A program made the position numbers and the translations under genes. A stretch of DNA of 64,000 bases from Cedecea neteri (GTDB lineage: Bacteria > Pseudomonadota > Gammaproteobacteria > Enterobacterales > Enterobacteriaceae). Below the pieces are notes generated by a model, which was not told where the DNA came from, did not search any database, and saw only the letters and a list, made by a program, of their open reading frames with translations. Location: the NCBI RefSeq assembly GCF_000758305.1, contig NZ_CP009458.1, positions 4,898,001 through 4,962,000 on the forward strand. The letters are read 5' to 3'. Every line of letters starts with the position of its first letter. Positions within the stretch are counted from its first letter, which is position 1. Positions 18,465 through 26,065 of this stretch are shown piece after piece.

Positions 18465-18494
18465 AATCCCCACGGACCAGAGCCAGTGGGGAAT
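18465..18494 (-). other. Stem-loop between iscA and hscB
   Basis: CCCCAC and GTGGGG arms (with flanking A/T pairs) lie about halfway between iscA and hscB and are followed on the minus strand by TTTTGC. It could partly terminate transcription or stabilise the upstream iscRSUA segment against 3' decay; which of these cannot be told from sequence. Confidence 0.5.
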
Positions 18495-18503
18495 TGCGCG
18501 GGA

Positions 18504-18827
18504 TCAGACGTGGAAGCTTTCGCCGCAGCCACACTCATCCTTCACGTTCGGGTTAGTGAACTTAAACCCTTCGTTAAGGCCTTCTTTGACGAAGTCGAGC
18601 TCGGTCCCGTTTAAGAATTGCAGGCTTTTACCATCGACAACCACCTTCACGCCTTTGTCTTCGAACACGGTGTCATCCGCCATCGGTTCATCAACAAATT
18701 CGAGAACATAAGCCATCCCAGAGCAGCCTGATGTGCGCACGCCCAGACGCAGACCAAACCCTTTTCCGCGGTTGGTCAGGAAGGCACTTACACGGGCAGC
18801 GGCGCTGTCGCTAAGGGTAATCGACAT
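18504..18827 (-). CDS. iscA: IscA, A-type iron-sulfur carrier
   Basis: IscA accepts clusters or iron and passes them to apo-proteins. The 107-residue protein has the three A-type carrier cysteines: one in TSGCSGMAY (C35) and two in the C-terminal CGCGESFHV. It follows iscU, from which a stem-loop-containing spacer separates it. Confidence 0.98.
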   Translation of the reverse strand: MSITLSDSAAARVSAFLTNRGKGFGLRLGVRTSGCSGMAYVLEFVDEPMADDTVFEDKGVKVVVDGKSLQFLNGTELDFVKEGLNEGFKFTNPNVKDECGCGESFHV

Positions 18828-18862
18828 ACAACAACCTCAATCAGATATTTAACTCGTCATAC

Positions 18863-18892
18863 TTCGAGCCGCTGCCGGGCAGCAAGCTCGAA
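18863..18892 (-). other. Stem-loop between iscU and iscA
   Basis: A two-part palindrome lies in the iscU-iscA spacer: outer arms TTCGAG/CTCGAA and inner arms GCTGCC/GGCAGC around a single base. There is no T-tract, so it is more likely an mRNA-processing or stability element than a terminator. Confidence 0.55.
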
Positions 18893-18902
18893 TTAGTTAG
18901 AG

Positions 18903-19289
18903 TTATTTTGTTTCACGTTTGCTTTTGTAATCCGCGATAGCCGCTTTAATAGCGTCTTCAGCCAGGATTGAGCAGTGAATTTTCACCGGCGGCAGTTCGA
19001 GTTCGTCTGCGATATCGGTGTTTTTGATCGCCTGCGCTTCGTCCAGGGACTTGCCCTTCACCCACTCGGTTACCAGCGAGCTGGAGGCAATCGCCGAGCC
19101 GCAGCCGTAGGTTTTGAAACGCGCGTCTTCAATGATACCGTCATTGTTGACTTTGATCTGCAACTTCATCACGTCGCCACAGGCCGGTGCACCCACCATG
19201 CCGGAACCTACGCTGTCGTCGCTGTTGTCGAAAGAGCCAACGTTGCGTGGGTTTTCGTAGTGATCAATTACTTTTTCGCTGTAAGCCAT
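18903..19289 (-). CDS. iscU: IscU, iron-sulfur cluster scaffold
   Basis: IscU is the scaffold on which [2Fe-2S] and [4Fe-4S] clusters are built with sulfur from IscS. The 128-residue protein keeps the ligand cysteines C37, C63 and C106 and the HscA-recognition motif LPPVK at 99-103. It follows iscS by 42 bases. Confidence 0.98.
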   Translation of the reverse strand: MAYSEKVIDHYENPRNVGSFDNSDDSVGSGMVGAPACGDVMKLQIKVNNDGIIEDARFKTYGCGSAIASSSLVTEWVKGKSLDEAQAIKNTDIADELELPPVKIHCSILAEDAIKAAIADYKSKRETK

Positions 19290-19331
19290 TTTTACTTCTC
19301 CAGAATCTGAAATCGACGTCCTGACGAACGA

Positions 19332-20546
19332 TCAGTGATGAGCCCATTCGATGGAATTAAGATCCACGCCCTGTTTGAACATTTCCCACAGCGGAGAAAG
19401 GTCGCGCAGACGGCCAATGGATTTACGTACCAGCTCGATGGTGTAATCGATCTCTTCTTCAGTGGTAAAACGACCCAGAGAGAAACGGATAGAGCTGTGT
19501 GCCAGTTCATCGCTCATGCCCAGCGCGCGCAGCACGTAGGATGGCTCGAGGCTAGCGGAAGTACAGGCTGAGCCTGAAGAGACCGCGAGGTCTTTCAGCG
19601 CCATGATCAGCGACTCGCCTTCAACATAGTTAAAGCTGACGTTGAGGATGTTTGGCGCGCCGTGCTCCAGGTCACCGTTCAGGTAAACTTCTTCCATATC
19701 TTTCACGCCGTTCCATAGACGGTTACGCAGCGTGCGCAGACGGGCCATTTCGGTCTCCATCTCTTCTTTTGCGATACGGTAAGCTTCGCCCATGCCGACG
19801 ATCTGGTGCACAGGCAGCGTACCGGAACGCATGCCGCGCTCGTGACCACCGCCGTGAACCTGCGCTTCGATACGGATACGCGGTTTGCGACGCACGTAAA
19901 GCGCACCGATACCTTTCGGCCCGTAAATTTTGTGGCCAGAGAAGGACATCAGGTCAACTTTCAGCTGGCTCAGGTCGATAGGCAGTTTGCCCACGCTCTG
20001 GGTAGCATCAACGTGGAAGATAATGCCACGGGAACGGCACATTTCGCCGATAGCCGCGATATCCTGCACCACGCCGATTTCGTTGTTCACGTGCATGATG
20101 GACACCAGAATAGTGTCTTCACGCATAGCGGCTTCCAGCTGCTTCAGGTCAACGATACCGTTGCTCTGTGGCGCCAGATAAGTCACTTCAAACCCTTCAC
20201 GCTCCAGCTGGCGACAGGTGTCCAGCACGGCTTTGTGTTCGGTTTTGGCGGTGATGATGTGCTTGCCTTTCTTCTGGTAGAAGTTAGCCGCACCTTTGAT
20301 GGCCAGGTTGTCTGACTCGGTCGCACCGGAGGTGAAGACGATTTCACGCGGGTCCGCGCCAACCAGTTCAGCGATTTGGTTACGGGCAATATCAACAGCT
20401 TCTTCAGCCTGCCAGCCAAAACGGTGGGAACGAGAGGCCGGGTTACCGAAGGTGCCGTCCATCGTTAAAAACTGCATCATCTTCTCAGCAACACGCGGAT
20501 CTACCGGCGTGGTTGCGGAGTAGTCGAGGTAAATCGGTAATTTCAT
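19332..20546 (-). CDS. iscS: IscS, cysteine desulfurase
   Basis: IscS is a PLP enzyme that releases sulfur from cysteine for Fe-S clusters, thiolated tRNA and other acceptors. The 404-residue protein has the PLP lysine in SFSGHKIYGPKG (about K206). The mobile-loop catalytic cysteine is in SSGSACTSASLEPS (C328), and the C-terminus has the usual IscU/TusA docking region. The start MKLPIYLDYSATTP is canonical. The spacer to iscR is strongly structured. Confidence 0.98.
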   Translation of the reverse strand: MKLPIYLDYSATTPVDPRVAEKMMQFLTMDGTFGNPASRSHRFGWQAEEAVDIARNQIAELVGADPREIVFTSGATESDNLAIKGAANFYQKKGKHIITAKTEHKAVLDTCRQLEREGFEVTYLAPQSNGIVDLKQLEAAMREDTILVSIMHVNNEIGVVQDIAAIGEMCRSRGIIFHVDATQSVGKLPIDLSQLKVDLMSFSGHKIYGPKGIGALYVRRKPRIRIEAQVHGGGHERGMRSGTLPVHQIVGMGEAYRIAKEEMETEMARLRTLRNRLWNGVKDMEEVYLNGDLEHGAPNILNVSFNYVEGESLIMALKDLAVSSGSACTSASLEPSYVLRALGMSDELAHSSIRFSLGRFTTEEEIDYTIELVRKSIGRLRDLSPLWEMFKQGVDLNSIEWAHH

Positions 20547-20580
20547 TGCTCTTAAGCTCCGTACATCACTTCAATGCGAA

Positions 20581-20643
20581 GAATCAGGCTTAAAATATGT
20601 TGCCGTTATAGACAGGGAGCACCGCTCCCCGAACCTGATTCTA
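20581..20643 (-). promoter_or_regulatory. Structured iscR-iscS intergenic RNA
   Basis: Outer arms GAATCAGGCT and AACCTGATTC (9 of 10 pairing) enclose a perfect inner hairpin GGGAGC/GCTCCC with a three-base loop (20615-20629). In E. coli, the small RNA RyhB triggers decay of iscSUA while a structure in this spacer protects the upstream iscR fragment. The same architecture is visible here. The RyhB pairing site itself was not verified. Confidence 0.65.
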
Positions 20644-20661
20644 AAATTCTTGTTCTTCTGC

Positions 20662-21150
20662 TTATGCGCGCAGTTTGACGTCAATAGCGTCCTGAGAACG
20701 GGTGCTACGATGATTTTCACTATGTTGACGGTCGGACACGTCCAGCACTTCCTGGTTGTTAACCAGTTCACCCAGGGTGATGTTGTTCAGGAAGCCGGTC
20801 AGGCGATCGCTCAGGTCGCGCCACAGCGCGTGAGTCAGGCACTTATCGCCGCCCTGGCAGCCGCCTTTACCCTGGCAACGGGTGGCGTCTACGGACTCAT
20901 CAACGGCGCTGATCACTTCGCCCACGGCAATGCTGCTCGCGTCTTTACCTAACAGATAACCACCGCCAGGACCGCGTACGCTGGCCACCAGGCCATTTTT
21001 ACGCAGGCGGGAGAACAGCTGCTCCAGGTAGGAGAGTGAAATCCCCTGACGTTCAGAAATATCAGCCAACGGAACCGGGCCCGATTCAGAGTTCAGCGCA
21101 ACGTCAAGCATCGCGGTTACGGCATAGCGCCCTTTTGATGTCAGTCTCAT
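20662..21150 (-). CDS. iscR: IscR, [2Fe-2S]-responsive Rrf2 regulator
   Basis: IscR represses its own operon when it carries a [2Fe-2S] cluster, and regulates suf and other genes in its apo form. The 162-residue protein has an Rrf2 winged helix (about 1-80) and the cluster ligands C92, C98, C104 and H107. It is the first gene of the isc operon, with two type 1 IscR sites upstream. Confidence 0.98.
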   Translation of the reverse strand: MRLTSKGRYAVTAMLDVALNSESGPVPLADISERQGISLSYLEQLFSRLRKNGLVASVRGPGGGYLLGKDASSIAVGEVISAVDESVDATRCQGKGGCQGGDKCLTHALWRDLSDRLTGFLNNITLGELVNNQEVLDVSDRQHSENHRSTRSQDAIDVKLRA

Positions 21151-21204
21151 GTCTTACTTAACCTCAAATAGCCCCTCGAGCCGGGGGTTTTTAAAAGTGT
21201 GATT

Positions 21205-21280
21205 GTCACATAGCAGGAGGCAAGTCTGACATTCCTGAGTAAAATGGTCAACTATTTAACCTACCATTTTACTCAAGTAT
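21205..21280 (-). promoter_or_regulatory. iscR promoter with two type 1 IscR sites
   Basis: Two matches to the type 1 palindrome (YYGACTRWWWYAGTCRRSTAT) lie side by side: CCTGAGTAAAATGGTCAACT(AT) at 21234-21254 and CCTACCATTTTACTCAAGT(AT) at 21260-21280. The first overlaps a minus-strand -35 TTGACC with a 17-base spacer to CAGACT as -10. Repressor binding would therefore block RNA polymerase. The second site touches the trmJ stop codon. Confidence 0.8.
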
Positions 21281-22017
21281 TATTGGCCCGATTTTTTCGG
21301 GTTTTCCAGCGATGCCAGCATGCCGCGCAGGATGTTTAATTCCTGACTTTCCGGGCGTGCGCGAGTAAACAGACGGCGCAGGCGATTCATCACCTGACCC
21401 GGATGGGTTGGGCGAATAAAGCCGCTTTCCTGCAGCGCTTTTTCGAGGTGCACATAGAAGCGCTCTAAGTCATCGACCAGAGGGTAAGGCGCATCTTCCT
21501 CTTCTTTAGGTGCCTCCGGCTGCTCTTGCGTGGCGAGCCAGGCAATGCGCACTTCATAGGCGAGGATCTGCACCGCCATGGCGAGGTTAAGGGAGCTGTA
21601 TTCCGGGTTAGCCTGGATAGCAACGTGATAATGGCACTTCTGCAGCTCTTCGTTGGTCAGGCCCACGCGTTCGCGACCAAACACAATCGCCACCGGCGCG
21701 TGCTGCGCTTCGCTAATGCTTTTTAGACCGCATTCACGCGGGTCAAGCATCGGCCACGGCAGAGTCCGGGAGCGCGCGCTGGTGCCGACCACCAGGCTGC
21801 ATCCTGCCAGCGCTTCATCAAGCGTATCGACGATGTGGGCATCGCCGATAACATCGCTGGCACCCGCCGCCAGGGCGATGGCCTGGGAGTCCGGTTTGAC
21901 CAGTGGATTGACCAGCCAAAGGTTAGTTAAGCCCATGGTTTTCATAGCACGAGCCACGGAGCCCATGTTGCCGGTATGCGAAGTTTCGACCAGCACGATT
22001 CGTACGTTTTGCAGCAT
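21280..22017 (-). CDS. trmJ: TrmJ, tRNA Cm32/Um32 2'-O-methyltransferase
   Basis: TrmJ methylates position 32 of the tRNA anticodon loop. The 245-residue SPOUT enzyme starts MLQNVRIVLVETSHTGNMGS and has the knot-forming motifs FGRERVGLTNEE and PEYSSLNLAMAVQ that bind SAM. Its C-terminal extension is family-typical. Two codons upstream another ATG is possible. It lies upstream of the isc operon and is divergent from suhB. Confidence 0.95.
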   Translation of the reverse strand: MLQNVRIVLVETSHTGNMGSVARAMKTMGLTNLWLVNPLVKPDSQAIALAAGASDVIGDAHIVDTLDEALAGCSLVVGTSARSRTLPWPMLDPRECGLKSISEAQHAPVAIVFGRERVGLTNEELQKCHYHVAIQANPEYSSLNLAMAVQILAYEVRIAWLATQEQPEAPKEEEDAPYPLVDDLERFYVHLEKALQESGFIRPTHPGQVMNRLRRLFTRARPESQELNILRGMLASLENPKKSGQ

Positions 22018-22064
22018 TATCATTCATAGCCTGGGAAGAATATCGCAATATCTTATCATATCCC

Positions 22065-22136
22065 TGAGACATATTCCGAACGCTCTGCTATACTTCGCCG
22101 CGTTTTCCGTTCTTTAACATCCAGCGAGAGAGACCG
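22065..22136 (+). promoter_or_regulatory. suhB promoter and boxA-like leader
   Basis: A -10 TATACT lies at 22089-22094, with an imperfect -35 about 17 bases upstream. The leader then contains GTTCTTTAACA (22109-22119), a near match to the Nus-factor boxA (TGCTCTTTAACA), just before GAGAGAGACCG and the ATG. In E. coli, suhB is known to be autoregulated by the Nus complex binding a boxA in its leader; the same arrangement is seen here. Confidence 0.65.
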
Positions 22137-22940
22137 ATGCATCCGATGCTCAACATCGCCGTGCGTGCTGCACGCAAGGCGGGTAATTTAATTGCCAAGA
22201 ATTACGAAACTCCAGACGCGGTAGAAGCTAGCCAGAAAGGCAGCAATGACTTCGTGACCAACGTCGATAAAGACGCCGAACGTCTGATTATCGAAGTGAT
22301 TCGTAAATCTTACCCAAAACACACCATCATCACCGAAGAGTCCGGTGAACTGGCTGGGGAAGATCAGGATGTGCAATGGGTTATCGATCCGCTGGATGGC
22401 ACCACCAACTTCATCAAACGTCTGCCGCATTTCTCCGTTTCTATCGCTGTTCGTATCAAAGGCCGCACCGAAGTCGCGGTAGTTTACGATCCAATGCGTA
22501 ACGAACTGTTCAGCGCCGTTCGCGGCCAGGGCGCCCAGCTTAACGGCTACCGCCTGCGCGGCAGCAACGCTCGCGACCTGGACGGTACCGTTCTGGCGAC
22601 CGGCTTCCCGTTCAAAGTGAAGCAGCACGCGACCCCTTATATCAACATCGTTGGCAAACTGTTCACCCAGTGTGCAGACTTCCGTCGCACCGGTTCCGCT
22701 GCGCTGGACCTGGCCTACGTTGCCGCTGGCCGCGTGGACGGTTTCTTCGAGATTGGCCTGAAGCCATGGGATTTCGCCGCAGGTGAACTGCTGGCGCGTG
22801 AATCCGGCAGCATCGTGTGTGATTTCACCGGCGGCCATAACTACCTGACGACCGGGAACATCGTCGCCGGTAACCCACGCGTTGTGAAAGCCATGCTGGC
22901 AACCATGCGTGATGAATTGAGCGAAGCGCTGAAGCGCTAA
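22137..22940 (+). CDS. suhB: SuhB, inositol monophosphatase-family Nus factor
   Basis: SuhB has inositol-1-phosphatase activity and is a component of the rRNA antitermination (Nus) complex. The 267-residue protein has the IMPase motifs DPLDGTTNF and WDFAAGELLARESG, with the metal-binding acidic residues intact. It is transcribed alone, with a boxA-like leader and a strong terminator. It is divergent from trmJ. Confidence 0.97.
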   Translation: MHPMLNIAVRAARKAGNLIAKNYETPDAVEASQKGSNDFVTNVDKDAERLIIEVIRKSYPKHTIITEESGELAGEDQDVQWVIDPLDGTTNFIKRLPHFSVSIAVRIKGRTEVAVVYDPMRNELFSAVRGQGAQLNGYRLRGSNARDLDGTVLATGFPFKVKQHATPYINIVGKLFTQCADFRRTGSAALDLAYVAAGRVDGFFEIGLKPWDFAAGELLARESGSIVCDFTGGHNYLTTGNIVAGNPRVVKAMLATMRDELSEALKR

Positions 22941-22983
22941 GCTTTTTTGCCTGACCTTCTTTAATAAAGAAGAGGCAAAAACA

Positions 22984-23020
22984 AAAATCCCCTCAGCTTT
23001 ACGGCGAGGGGATTTTTTTA
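22984..23020. terminator. Bidirectional terminator between suhB and the NicO gene
   Basis: ATCCCCTC and GAGGGGAT pair around a GC-containing loop. A run of T follows on the plus strand (TTTTTTTA) and an A-run precedes it, which gives a T-tract on the minus strand. It serves suhB and the convergent transporter gene. Confidence 0.85.
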
Positions 23021-23041
23021 TGTCCGTATTTAGCTGTCCGT

Positions 23042-24022
23042 TCAGAAAGGCCGAATACCTCTCGCCATCGGCTGCGCGCTTAGCCACATAATCAGCGCGG
23101 CCACGACCAGAATAATTCCCCCCGCCAGCGCAAGCGTTGACCAGCCAACCTGCCGCCACAGTGCCGGGGCCCGATTCCCGCTTAAGCGAACCGCCAGCGT
23201 TCTAAAGCTATGTACCAGCAGCGCCAGGCCGGAAATGGTGATTGAGGTGCCCGCCGCCATCGCCAGCGCAGACAGCACGCCCCAGCTAAAGACGCCAATC
23301 ACCTTGCTGAACAGCAGTACCATAATCGCGCCAGAACAAGGGCGCATGCCCATAGACAGAACAATCATCAGCCTGGCTCGCCAGTCGCTTCCCGCTGCCA
23401 GTTGTTTTTCGTCCGGGACGTGCTGATGCCCGCAGCCGCAGTGAGCATCATGTACATGATGCGGCGTAAACGAGGTGAATTTAGGTTTGCGCCGCAGTTG
23501 AACCCGTAAACGCCCCAGCGCCCGCCAGCTCAACAAAAGGCCCAGGCACCCGACAAGCAGGTAGCTGCCCTTCTCCATCCAATAACTGCTGAGATGAAGC
23601 TGGCGCGAGGGCAAAGCCAGGACGCCCAGCACCACGACGACCAGCGCAATAGCGACCAGCCCCTGCAATAAAGAGGCGGCAAAGGTCAAACCGAGACTGC
23701 TTTTAATTTTTGAGGGATGGGTCGCAAGCCAGGTGCTGATGACGATTTTGCCGTGCCCCGGCCCCAACGCATGGAGCACGCCATAAACAAAACTGAAAGA
23801 GAGCAGCGATAAACCTGCGCGAGCGGGGTTATCCGCCACCTGACGCAGCAGCCCGCTGAGTTCCTGATTGATTGAACGCTGCCACACGGCGGAGCTAAGC
23901 AAGATTTGCGGCCAGTAAAGCCACAAAGCATAAAGCCCGGCGGCGGCAAGCAGGATAAACAGCGCCAGCGGCCACAGATGGCCCCAACGGCGGACGGGAG
24001 AAGAAGCAGTGATTATTGACAT
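23042..24022 (-). CDS. NicO/RcnA-family nickel/cobalt transporter
   Basis: This is a predicted inner-membrane exporter or permease for nickel or cobalt. The 326-residue protein has about seven hydrophobic segments, the NicO signature HALGPGHGK near residue 85, and SMGMRPCSGA in a later helix. A metal-binding-type loop between the halves is rich in His and Cys (HHVHDAHCGCGHQH). It overlaps the upstream DUF1007 gene by 10 bases, so the two are one unit. Direction and metal cannot be set from sequence. This pair is not present between suhB and csiE in E. coli. Confidence 0.85.
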   Translation of the reverse strand: MSIITASSPVRRWGHLWPLALFILLAAAGLYALWLYWPQILLSSAVWQRSINQELSGLLRQVADNPARAGLSLLSFSFVYGVLHALGPGHGKIVISTWLATHPSKIKSSLGLTFAASLLQGLVAIALVVVVLGVLALPSRQLHLSSYWMEKGSYLLVGCLGLLLSWRALGRLRVQLRRKPKFTSFTPHHVHDAHCGCGHQHVPDEKQLAAGSDWRARLMIVLSMGMRPCSGAIMVLLFSKVIGVFSWGVLSALAMAAGTSITISGLALLVHSFRTLAVRLSGNRAPALWRQVGWSTLALAGGIILVVAALIMWLSAQPMARGIRPF

Positions 24023-24660
24023 GCCAGCGTCACCTCCTGAGCAAACTGCTTCCCTAAATCCATGTCCTCCGGCGGAGCGTCAGCTTTATCCAGCGACTGC
24101 GCGAACAGCAGCGTCTCTTCGCTGGGTTTTGGCGTATGCACCGAAACTTTACAGCTTGAGGCCAGCTCCTGCGGCAGATGCACGTCCCCATCGTGGTCAT
24201 AACTCATGTCGACAAAATAGGTCGGATCGAAGGTCGAGAAACGGTAAGTCTGCCCCTTGAGCGGCTGCGGATGCGCCAGCGGCAGAACAAACGTCAGCAC
24301 CGCCTGATGATTGCTGCGGCTCAGGCCATATTCCGGCGGCAAATTGCCAAACTTCACCTTCTCTTTGTTATGCCAGAACTCGGTAAAGTAATGCTGGCCC
24401 AGCACGTTAGCCATCACCTCCGCCGCCAGCTTCTTCCATACGGTAGACCCTGGCTTTGCATCGCCGGCGTCATACAACAGATCTGCTGAAGTAATATCGT
24501 CCATCGTCCACTGCATTTTCAGCCCCGTCAGTTGTCCCTGATCCACCACCGGCGTGGTGACAATGGAGATAAAACTGTGGGGGTGCGCCTGCACGCTCGC
24601 CGCTGAAAGCCCTGCCAGCAGTATGGCTACTCCTTTCAGGCTGATTCTTTTGTCGCTCAT
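24013..24660 (-). CDS. DUF1007 periplasmic protein paired with NicO transporter
   Basis: A 215-residue protein with an N-terminal signal peptide (cleavage expected after SVQA, leaving HPHSF at the mature N-terminus). DUF1007 proteins are regularly encoded beside NicO-type transporters and are thought to assist metal handling in the periplasm. The mature N-terminal His-Pro-His could bind metal (inference). ATG 24660 is preferred over the longer frame because GAGGGAAGC precedes it and it leads straight into the signal peptide. Confidence 0.82.
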   Translation of the reverse strand: MSDKRISLKGVAILLAGLSAASVQAHPHSFISIVTTPVVDQGQLTGLKMQWTMDDITSADLLYDAGDAKPGSTVWKKLAAEVMANVLGQHYFTEFWHNKEKVKFGNLPPEYGLSRSNHQAVLTFVLPLAHPQPLKGQTYRFSTFDPTYFVDMSYDHDGDVHLPQELASSCKVSVHTPKPSEETLLFAQSLDKADAPPEDMDLGKQFAQEVTLACQ

Positions 24661-24784
24661 GCTTCCCTCAAGATTTAAATTCTGTGAGCCAGCCGTAATT
24701 CCGTGATGAAAAACTAAAAAGGGCAATATATTGGCCGAAACCTTTAGCTATTCTTAACTTCTGACACCACATTGGGACAGCCAG

Positions 24785-26065
24785 ATGATGACTTTACTGA
24801 CGCCGCCACCCTCTGTGCTATCCAGTTCGCAGCGCCGCTGTCACCTGCTTCTGATGCTTTATCTCCCGGAGCAAATCGTCACGCCGGAGGTGATTGCCAC
24901 CTTCAACGGCGTGGACCAGAGGCAAACCCTGCAAGATATAGCCGACACGGGCCATGAGATCCAGAGTTATCACCGTCTCTCCCTGACTCAGCAGCAGGAC
25001 GGCAGCTACCGGATTGAAGGCACAGTCCTTGATCGCCGCCTGTGCCTGCTGCACTGGCTGCGACGCTCGCTGCGCCTTTGCCCGCAGTTTGTGCAACACC
25101 ACTTTAGCCCGGCGCTAAAATCGCAGCTAAGCCAGCTGGGGCTTATCAAAGCGCTGTATGATGAAACCAACTTACGTGCGCTGGTTAATCTGTGTGGCCG
25201 CCGTTTAAAAAGACAGTACGACAGCCGGGACAGTCAGTTCCTGACGCTCTTTCTGCAGTATTGCCTGCACCAGCATCACTCCGGCAATGCGCCAGTGCTT
25301 ACGCCGCAGCAGCGCGAATGGAGCCAGATGCGGCCTGAGTTTGTTGTCGCCCAGGAAATTGCCCGCCACTGGAAGCGCCGCGTCATGCAACCCGCAGATG
25401 TCGATGAACAACATTTCCTGGCCCTGCTCTTTCAACTGCTCAGGATCCCCGATCCGATTAATGACGAACACGAGCAGGATGCCCGCTTACACAACGAAAT
25501 CGCGCGAATGATTGAGCGCTTCCGCCGCCAGGCCGGGCTTTCCTTTAGTGATGAACAAGGGCTCAGCGATCAGCTTTATATCCACCTCGCCCAGGCGCTG
25601 AACCGCTGCCACTTTAATATCGGCATCGACCACAGCCTGCCCGAAGAGATCACTCGTCTCTATCCGAGGCTGATGCGAACCTCACGAGAAGTGCTTGCGG
25701 ATTTTGAACAGCATTACGGGATTCAGTTTTCAGACGCGGAAAGGGGCCTGGTTGCGGTGATTTTTGGTGCCTGGCTGATGCAGGAAAGTGACATTCAGGA
25801 AAAACAGGTGTTACTGCTGACCGCCGACGATCGGGAGCTGGAACAGAACATTGAGCAACAGCTGCGCGAGCTGACCCTGCTGCCGCTCAACATTAAGCAC
25901 CTCGCGGTGCAGCAGTTCCAAAGCCAGGGCGCGCCGCGTGAAGTGGTGCTGGTCATTACGCCCTACGCGACCTCGCTGCCGCTGTTTTCACCCCCGCTCA
26001 TTCACGCCACGCTGCCGCTGGGAGAGCACCAGCAGCAGCGTATCAAAGCGCTACTCGAAGCTTAG
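24785..26065 (+). CDS. csiE: CsiE, stationary-phase-inducible PRD-domain protein
   Basis: In E. coli, csiE is induced in stationary phase and under carbon starvation (cAMP-CRP, RpoS); its molecular role is unknown. The 426-residue protein has an N-terminal winged-helix-like region followed by two PTS-regulation-type helical domains (about 170-390), as in BglG/LicR-type proteins. Its ending overlaps the convergent hcaT stop by four bases. It is divergent from the DUF1007-NicO unit. A TGTGA half-site occurs at about 24683 but no matching second half, so CRP control is not supported by sequence. Confidence 0.9.
   Translation: MMTLLTPPPSVLSSSQRRCHLLLMLYLPEQIVTPEVIATFNGVDQRQTLQDIADTGHEIQSYHRLSLTQQQDGSYRIEGTVLDRRLCLLHWLRRSLRLCPQFVQHHFSPALKSQLSQLGLIKALYDETNLRALVNLCGRRLKRQYDSRDSQFLTLFLQYCLHQHHSGNAPVLTPQQREWSQMRPEFVVAQEIARHWKRRVMQPADVDEQHFLALLFQLLRIPDPINDEHEQDARLHNEIARMIERFRRQAGLSFSDEQGLSDQLYIHLAQALNRCHFNIGIDHSLPEEITRLYPRLMRTSREVLADFEQHYGIQFSDAERGLVAVIFGAWLMQESDIQEKQVLLLTADDRELEQNIEQQLRELTLLPLNIKHLAVQQFQSQGAPREVVLVITPYATSLPLFSPPLIHATLPLGEHQQQRIKALLEA

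Noticed and set aside
22188..23159. Long antisense open frame opposite suhB
   Set aside because: It mirrors codon bias of suhB and contains no recognisable domain; the suhB protein is fully conserved on the other strand.
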